From Iris pallida (lineage: Eukaryota > Streptophyta > Magnoliopsida > Asparagales > Iridaceae): 64,000 nucleotides of DNA. Position numbers and translations under genes: made by a program. Location of the stretch: assembly GCA_029216955.1 (NCBI GenBank), contig JANAVB010015600.1, positions 34,275,792 through 34,339,791 on the forward strand, given 5' to 3'. The notes beneath the pieces are model-generated. The model worked only from the letters and a program-made list of their open reading frames with translations, had not been told where the DNA came from and did not search any database. Positions 56,423 to 64,000 of this stretch are shown one piece after another; the first letter of the stretch is position 1; each line of letters begins with the position of its first letter.

Positions 56423-58603
56423 AGAACAAAAGAAATAACAAAAAGAAAAAGAAAAAAACAAATGAATTAAAACACAAGCAATCCCGAGCCCAACAGGGGG
56501 AGCCAACCCGACCCCTGTACACGCACAGCAGCAGTATACATAAGCAGAGAGAAGGAAAACCCTCGCCAAACCCTAGCTGAATCCCTCGACCCCCGACCTC
56601 CTTACGTGCACGCGCCCCTAGGGCTCCGCCGCGCGAGCACGCAGCCGCAGAACGGTGGCCGGCCGGCCAACATCACCGGCCATATGCACGCATGAAGAGG
56701 AACGCAACAGCAGCAGTTTGGCCGTGTCATCGCCTACTTCAAGGTGAGTTTTTGTCCTCCTTACTCCATGAAAGTTTGATCTGTAAGTTCCTATAGATAG
56801 CCTATATGACCCTTTAGTAAGCCTAGTAAGTAGATTCGAGCATAGTTGAACAACTAGTCCCGAGATTCGATCAAAAGATCGACAAAAACTGCCCTAAAAC
56901 AAAGTACAACACAGACTCAAACCCCCGACTTAGCGGGACGATTCATGTGAGGAAGTTGAGAATTTTCCAACACTATTTAATGACAGTCCTAGACAGTATA
57001 TACGGCTACATAACCCTTTATACGAAAGTCGATTTCGACGACTGTACGTAGAGGAATCGGATTCCCAATTTGACGAAAAACCTGTTTTCAAAACATTTAA
57101 AATTTATAAAAAACCTCCGAGACGACGTGCGTCCCGCCAAACCGAGCGACGTGGTCACGAACCGAAAGCATCAAAAGGTGCATAATTGCTTCGTGGATGT
57201 GTGGACTTTGACGGAATTCAAACTGGTTGCGTGTGCGCGACGAATTTGATGCGTATCCGTCGAAATTCACCGTATCGGCCTCTGTGCAAATTTTCCAATT
57301 ACTTTGTACACGTTCGTCAGATCGAGACAAAACTTGCGCCAATAGGACCGTATCATTTTTTATGCCAAGTTTGGTCCGATTCTGAGACAGTTGACCGGAT
57401 TGCCGTTTTGCGGGCCCCACGATCCGACTCAACGGACAATTTTGTACACAGCCCGCCGGAATCCAACTTTGGATATAAGGTTGGGTTCGTATCAGAAAAT
57501 CGGACCTGTAGACATATAGTTTGACGACTTTAGAGACCATTGACTCTGGCACGCTTTTAGATATAAATACCGTTTTGACCCAAAATTATCGTTTTGCCCC
57601 TGTATTCAGAATTGGACTTAAGGACAGGAAATTCTAGCTAATTTAACTATTCTGAAAATGTTGGTAATGTTTATTTCAGCATTCGGAGACTTCTGCATGT
57701 GTTGACTATTGTGGCTCACTGAGTGGTATAGTATTATCGGTTTCACCAGCACAAGACCTCAGGCGAGTACATCTCTGATAGTTTTCGTATTTGATTATCT
57801 CTATACTTCCTATATTTAATATTGTTTTACATTGATATCACGTTGATTCTTGACACGCTTGTCACACGAGATAGTATTTATGGATTCTTGCATGTTGTTC
57901 GTGACCAATATATTTTCGTGTTCGTGACCTGTTTGAATCCATGGGTACTAGCTGGGCGGAGAAGTACATTAGTAGACATGTAAACATACCCAAAAATATC
58001 CCAAAAGTCTATTCTTGCCTAATAGCAGTCGCACAACTCACGTGCGGGGTGCCGGATTTATCCCTTAGTCGTTTACATGTCGAAAGTGTATTTCAAATTA
58101 CTTGTTAGATATAGTCTTGCTATATTACAGTTTCTTATCATTGCTTGTCTTATGTACCATGTCTTTCTGCTTTTACTCGCATGATTCCTACCATGATTTC
58201 CTATTTATCCCTTATCATGTATCTCAGTATTATTACAGATTTATGGATTTCGTCATTTATTGATTCTGTTGTGAGAATGTACTCATTCTATTCCGGACTG
58301 GAAACCAATATTTTTCAGGTTTAGCCATGATCACTCTTAGCACTGGGAAGGCATGGGTATGCTGATGCCAACCTAGATAGTGAATTAGCTGTCTTTTCTA
58401 TTTTGTGAGACATTATATTTTCTAGCAAATATGAAGTTGTAAAACCTTATAATTTGTAAAATTGATTTAGTAATGTTAATGAGCAATAAATGTATCTTTG
58501 TGATTTTGAGCATCTTGGCCGTGACAATGTTCTACCGCCGACTCTGCGGCGTAGGATGGCTTGGACACGTCTCGTATCCGAAAAGCGGATACGGTTCGTG
58601 ACA
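56420..58603 (+). repeat. Ty3 LTR fragment, copy 2
   Basis: Counterpart of 24653-26837, with AGGCGAGTAC at 57761-57770 and the end GGTTCGTGACA at 58603. The minus-strand LTR remnant follows at 58604-58708. Confidence 0.65.
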
Positions 58604-58777
58604 TTATGTACGTATACGTAGATTCCATATATTGGAGTTGTCTGCGTATATATACAGCTGTCATGTGTGTATTCCTAGTCCTACGTATATTGGGACTGGG
58701 GCGTTACAGAAACTTTTATGGCATCTAGAATATATGTTTCTATGGTGTTTTAATATACTAATAGTGAGTTTCAATTG

Positions 58778-59322
58778 GAGTTGACGTACTGTCAATAAAT
58801 ATTTTGCCACAATTTCTTTAGGACTGTCAACAAAGTTGCTAGTCCTAACCTCTTACAGGACTGTCAATTTGTTTGACAGTCCTACATTTTTGATTTGTTG
58901 ACAGTCCTAATGGATTGCGATTCATTTGAATATACTGACATATAGTATATTTTAGAACTGTCAACAAACTTTACAGTACTAACCTCTTATAGGACTATCA
59001 CTCTTTTGACAGTCCTATATTATGTTAGGACTGTAAACTTTTATTACTGTCAACTTTGTTAACAGTCCTAAATGATTGTGGGTCAGAATATATACTTACA
59101 GAGAGTATACTTTAGGACTGTCAACAAAGTTGACAATCCTAACATAATGTAGTACCGCCACTCTGTTGATAGTCCTACATTATGTTAGGACTGTGAACTT
59201 TGTTGACGGTCCTAAAAGATTGGGGGTCAGAGTATACTGACAGAGAGTATACTTTAGGACTTTCAACAAAGCTGACAGTCTTACATTATCTTAGGAATTT
59301 CAAATTTGTTGACAGTCATAAC
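58778..59322. repeat. AGGACTGTCAA hairpin array, copy 2
   Basis: Identical by eye to 27012-27556, with the same four units and no visible copy-number change. Confidence 0.85.
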
Positions 59323-59910
59323 ATAAAGTTTGGGCTGCCTTCAAATAAAAAAATTGGGTGACAAACTTGTAAATAAATAAAAAAAATTGGGCTGCCATCA
59401 AGTAAAATATGAAGTGCCTTTGGAATTTTCGGTTTTTTAATGGGAGAGAGAACAAAAGATCAATAAAAGTTTTTTTAATAGAATCAGAAATATCTAGGAT
59501 TGTTTAGTATTAATATCATAACTTGTCTCAACATTTAGCATAAACTATAACCGCGGCTTAAATACAATGAAAGTATTCTTTCTAAGTTTTACTTTGTCCT
59601 AATCGTGTAAAATAAGAATATTATATACAGTACTAATGTGCACGTGTATTGTACATGCAATTTTTTTAAATTAAATATAATTTTTATTATAAAAAATGTT
59701 ATTCATAGGAATTGAACTCAAGCAACCAGAAAAATATCTTTCACTTTAACCACTTGAATTAGAATTATTAGCTATAAGTAAATCATATTAGATAGTTAAA
59801 TACTTATTTATTTTTTCATAGTTAGTAGAGTATTTAGGTAGTTATTTAGTTATAATTTTTCTTAATTTATTAATATATTTAAATGGTTGATGACATACTT
59901 GATGACATAC
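59323..59910. other. AT-rich DNA, copy 2 of 27557-28144
   Basis: Same tRNA-like box pair on the minus strand at about 59770-59704. One-base indels distinguish it (for example TGTCCTAATC near 59600 against TGTCTAATC). No gene. Confidence 0.5.
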
Positions 59911-59925
59911 ATATAGCCTGGATGG

Positions 59926-59927
<2 letters not shown>

Positions 59928-59969
<42 letters not shown>

Positions 59970-61840
59970 GGCTTCGGTCTCCTCCGGCGGGAGCCCCGCT
60001 CCTCGCCGTCCCCCCACCTCCTTGTGGGCGGTTGGATTGTGCTCCTCGGCCCGGCCACGTCTTCCTCCGGCTTCCCCGGTTGGCTGGCATCCGCCTGCCC
60101 CCCCATCTCCTCCCCCTGTGGGGGGTTCTCCCCTTCCACGCCGACGTCCCCCAGCCGAACGGCCCCACCCACCCACCTCGGAGACGTCGTCGTCGGGCCC
60201 GACGCCACCGCGCTCGGAGCAGGCCGCCTCTCTTTGCCTTCCAGGCCCCTTCCCTCCTCGACCCCTGCCAGGGCCGACCTCTGCTACGCGCGCCGAGCCC
60301 CCCTCTGGCCCGGCGCCCCACTCTCCCGTCGCTCTCCCCGCGGCGTCTCCCCCCCCCCCCCCCCCCGCGGTGCCTCCTCCCTCCGCGGCCGCACCCGCTT
60401 TCCTTTTCCTGCCTTGGCCTCCGGCTTCTTCCTCAACCCACCCGGCCCTCGCCGCCGTCCCCGGCGGCCCAGGAGAGCACCCATTCCCCCTCTTCCCCGC
60501 CTCCATCTTGGGCACCCCAGGGACTCCTTCCCCTCCTCCAGCGACGGTCCACCCCCCGGCGATCTCGTCGCCGGTGCTCCTATCCACCCCCGCGAGTGGT
60601 CAACCCTCCGGTGGTCTCGCTCCCCCCCCCCCCGTCGGCAACACTCGCTCCCTCGTGGGCTCCCGTGGCTGCGCTGCAGCCCCCAGCGCGCTCGTCGGCG
60701 TCGGTCCTCCTCCCCCAGCGGCGCCGTCACACCCCCCTTCCCTCCGTTGGCCTCCGTGGAGACGCCGCCGTCTGGCCTGCGCCGCTCCCTTCGCCGCCCC
60801 CGTCCCATCCCCCTCCCTTTCATTCATTTCTCCCGGTAGGCACCCTCGTCCCCTCCCGGCGGCCCCAGCCTCGGTCCCCGGCGGGATGGCATCCCTCGCC
60901 GGTGCCCCAGCTTCTCTTCTGGCCCCTCTCGCCAGCCCGGACGGTCTCCTCCCCCCTTTTTTTCCCCCGCCGGAGCCCCCGCTCCTCTCTCGTCTCGCCG
61001 ACGTGCCCGCCCTCCCCTGCGGCTGCCTCCGGCGACTCTCTCCAGCGTCCCCTCCATGCTGGCCCCCGCCGGACAGGGCGCCCCTTCGGGCTGATCGCAT
61101 CTTGGGCTGCGTGCCCTCTATCCTCGGGCAACGCACCCGCCCAGTCCCCTCGGTCAGAGCGCCGCTCCGGTCCGCGGGCCTGCTTTGGGCAGACCCCTCG
61201 CGCCTCGTGCAACCCACCCCACGCGCCTCGGATCTCTCTCCCAACCCTCTCTCCGGCCTCCCTCTCTGGGCCAGCGTCCCCGCCGACTCCTCGGCCCCGC
61301 CTGCGCCGGTGCTCCGTTCCCCTCCGTCAGTGCCTGCCCTCTCCGCGTATCCCCCTGTGTCGCCTGGCCCGGACTCTCCGTTTAGCCGCTCCGGGGGGCC
61401 CGAGACTTCCCTCCTTGGGCCGCACGTCCCCTCCACGTGCCCCTATTGGGCGGCGCGCCTACTTTCCCCCCATTGCACCGTCTCGGGCGGTGTTCCCCCC
61501 CCCCCCCCCCCCGTGCGGATTTCAATTTTTGAATTCACTTTCAAAATTTGAATTTCCAAAAAAAAATCTAGGGCAGTGTGCCCACACGCCCCCCCCCCCC
61601 CCCCCCCGGGCCGAGCGCCCACACCCACCTAGCGCTTTCGTTTTAGGTTTCTGGAAAATTTTCGAATGTCGATCCCCGATATTTCCCAGCCACACTATGA
61701 TCCCAATTTCGAAATTTCGAAATTTCCTTTTATGTATTTTCTACTTTGCTTCAAGTTTTTTTTTTTGTGTTTTGGACCCCGGTACCTGTACTGCTCGTTA
61801 TAAGCCACTTTTCTCATTCAATAAAATGCTGTTAAAAAAA
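59928..61840 (+). mobile_element. Non-autonomous retroposon, copy 2
   Basis: Counterpart of 28162-30068, flanked by the same ATATAGCCTGGATGGCT (59911-59927 and 61841-61857). The shared insertion site shows that the whole block was copied after the retroposon landed. Poly-C runs differ in length, which shifts the overlapping low-complexity ORFs (up to 626 codons here), evidence that these frames are not under selection. Confidence 0.8.
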
Positions 61841-61857
61841 ATATAGCCTGGATGGCT

Positions 61858-63599
61858 CATTTCTGAGCCGTTTTGAAGCCCCATTGTTTTTTTAGATGTC
61901 CGACGATGCGCACAGGACTTTATGCACGCTGCATTACATGTCTTTCAGGTGTACTTCCCCCAAATCCAACCATTATCAAATAAGAGGAATAATACGCTCT
62001 CGTGGCTCGATTTACTGATCTTCTTTCACCCAGTCAGGGTTTTAAACCTCTCCTCGGTGATCACAATAGCCACTTTTGGTCCAAGCCCCATTATATAGTG
62101 GAAGATATATTGTATAATATATTATCTATACTAGTATATAATATAAATATAATGAATATTACTAATTTTTTGTGTAAGACTTTGTTGTCTAAAATCATTA
62201 TTAAAGATAAAAAAATGTTTATTCGTTCCGCTAACTAATTTTTTTAATACTAATCTAAAATATTCATAACCTCTATTTCTTTCTTTGTTTGTGTCCATGT
62301 TCTTATTTTACTGAAAATTGTGCATCTATTTTATTACACACGCAATGCATGTGTCCCAGCCACGATTAGTCATATAATAACTTTTTTGGTTTATCTATGT
62401 TTAGCTAATATGGTCTCACGTGAAACATGTTGTATAAGTCTTTAAATTAATAATTGACTTATAGACACGAATTAAAAGAAATACAAAATTATTTTCCAAC
62501 AAAAATATTATATTTGCTATTAGTGCAACGAGAGACGGAATTAGGACTCACGTTGGACATGGACCGAGCAATAATAATAGTCATGCCATTATAAAATTTG
62601 TTTTTCAGCGAACTCAAGTAGAGAACAACACGTCCAGCAAAAGTTGAAAAATAAATATGAGAGTATGTAAACCATTACTAAGAGATAAAACAACTAGCAT
62701 GTTTTCTTCTAAAATTTTTATATATAGTAAATGACTTTCTCATTTACTACACAAGATTTGGTAGAAAAAGGATAAACAACGCAAAAGCAATACTCAAAAA
62801 CATAAATAACTAGATAATAATAAAATTAATTAAATAACTTAACAGAGCTAATTACCTAAATGTGTCAAGTGTCCAAACTTTACTATTGCAGTTGCAAATG
62901 CCTGATTGAAATCCTAAGGTAATGTATGCGGTTTACCGAGACACAAAGTCGATGAGAATTTAAAATTTTGGAAAAGAGTGTAGATTAAAGAATATTTGAT
63001 GACCTAATTGGATGAAGTAAATGAGGTCTCTCACGGGACTTTATGTACGTTGTAGTATATATATATTTTTGGTCCCATTATTCCTAATTTTACCATTTTT
63101 TATAAATGGAAGGAATAATACGCTCTCGTGACTTGATCCACTGATCTTCCGTCACACAAATACAAGAGTCACTCAAGTTTGGTCCATTGCCCCAAAATCA
63201 TCTCTACTATTATAAGGGAGTTTCAAAACGGCTCAAGATTGAGCCGTCTAAGCCTTATGTATATCATAAACCATTTAATTTTAAAAAAAATTATGTAAAA
63301 AAAATTGTTGGAAAAAAAATTAAATTTGTTATATATGCAAAACATGGGAAATTGATCTCAACCAAATAAGAAGAATACCTTCTACCTTAATCACACGAGT
63401 TAGAAGATATATTTGACTATAATTGGATAATATTTCTATTATACGTTATTATACGTACGATTATTAAGTATAAGTACTTTGAATTATTATTTTTATCAAT
63501 TTTAATGGGGAGGAGGTCCGGTCCTTTTGGCCTTAAGATGGCTCCCTCCCTGAATACAACAAAGACATATATGACGATAATATTTTTATATTAAAAATA
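61858..63599. other. AT-rich intergenic DNA, copy 2 of 30086-31825
   Basis: Same diverged internal repeats; scattered one-base differences. No gene. Confidence 0.6.
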
Positions 63600-64000
63600 G
63601 GCTAAATTATAATTTGATACCCTCAAGTATTCTACTTTTTTAACTTGATATCCTCAACTTTGATAGCGTCAACTTGATACCCTAAAGATTAAAAATGACC
63701 ATATTACCCTCGTCTCTTCCTCTCTCCTGGTGGCTGCACCCTCGCGGCCCCCTTTACAGCATTGTGCCCCCTCCGGAGGCTGCACCCCCCGTGCCTCCCT
63801 CCGATGGCTACACCCTCGTGCGCCTCCCTCATAGCGTTGTGTCCCACCCCTCAGCATCGTGCCTCCAACCCCGCCCCTCCATCTCTTTCTGCCCGCGGTG
63901 GTGGAGGCAGCAACCCGCGTGTGATAGAGAAAGAGGAAGGGGGCTTGGGGTGCGACATGGGAGTGGTGCAGACGCCGGGGAGGTTCAACCGGTTGGGGGG
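63600..64000. mobile_element. Mutator-like MITE, copy 2, cut by window end
   Basis: Counterpart of 31826-32345, starting GGCTAAATTATAATTTG after TTAAAAATA; its right terminus is outside the window. Confidence 0.78.

Larger units (their letters stand above)
53778..64000. repeat. 10.2-kb near-identical second copy of 22005-32224
   Basis: Same order and orientation: LINE ORF1, LTR fragment, hairpin array, retroposon, repeats, start of the MITE. Offset is 31773 at the left and 31776 at the right, so net indels are tiny. Differences are isolated substitutions, one-base changes in homopolymers and short deletions such as 4 bp in LINE ORF1 near 54020. The copy continues past the window. It could be a recent segmental duplication, or one locus or two alleles assembled twice. 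Confidence 0.95.

Overview
The window is plant nuclear DNA, almost certainly from an angiosperm. The evidence is Ty3/Gypsy elements with multi-kilobase LTRs, an L1-type LINE whose ORF1 carries a DUF4283 plus CCHC region, Mutator, hAT and Tourist type miniature elements, a plant mobile domain (PMD) pseudogene, and one intron-containing host gene of the plant ADF family. I cannot name the species. Apart from the ADF gene, everything I recognise is transposon-derived and mostly decayed.

Layout. 1-18188: a minus-strand Ty3/Gypsy element entering from the left edge. Its gag-pol frame is open except for four stop codons. Its 5' LTR (3501-18188) is split by a complete LARD (4858-16143), which has 3.79-kb LTRs, a non-coding interior and a perfect 5-bp target duplication ATAAA. 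18189-24652: a minus-strand LINE (ORF2 then ORF1, both broken) into which the Gypsy element appears to have inserted. 24653-26942: LTR fragments of two further Gypsy families. 27012-27556: a tandem array of hairpin-forming repeats. 28162-30068: a GC-rich, polyadenylated retroposon with a 15-17-bp target duplication. 31826-32345: a Mutator-like MITE. 32439-40198: a second Mutator-like MITE, split by a gag-only Ty3 element (TR-GAG type, 32921-39972). 40390-44919: a 4.5-kb Mutator-like element with a perfect 9-bp target duplication, a decayed PMD gene, four clusters of TTCGACC/GGTCGAA palindromes and two hAT MITEs. 44929-53764: an actin-depolymerizing factor gene of the ADF6 type. Its core promoter lies between the Mutator-like element and the ATG, and its two ~4-kb introns are loaded with MITEs. 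It stops inside exon 3 at a 13-base N run (53765-53777). 53778-64000: a near-identical second copy of 22005-32224, beginning in mid LINE ORF1.

How parts relate. Three Ty3 families (the autonomous element, the LARD and the TR-GAG element) share a PBS-proximal block, and these three plus the LTR fragment at 24.7-26.8 kb share a stem-loop next to the LTR end and an AG|GY(A/G)AGTAC splice-donor-like site in the LTR. The two non-coding or gag-only elements may therefore be mobilised by relatives of the autonomous one. Nearly all premature stops look like C-to-T changes on one strand or the other (CAR to TAR, TGG to TAG/TGA), as expected for deamination of methylated, silenced copies.

The best candidates for undescribed biology are the LTR splice-site and hairpin modules and the PMD-carrying Mutator-like element with its palindrome clusters. 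The truncated ADF gene joined to the duplicated block should first be treated as a possible assembly join.
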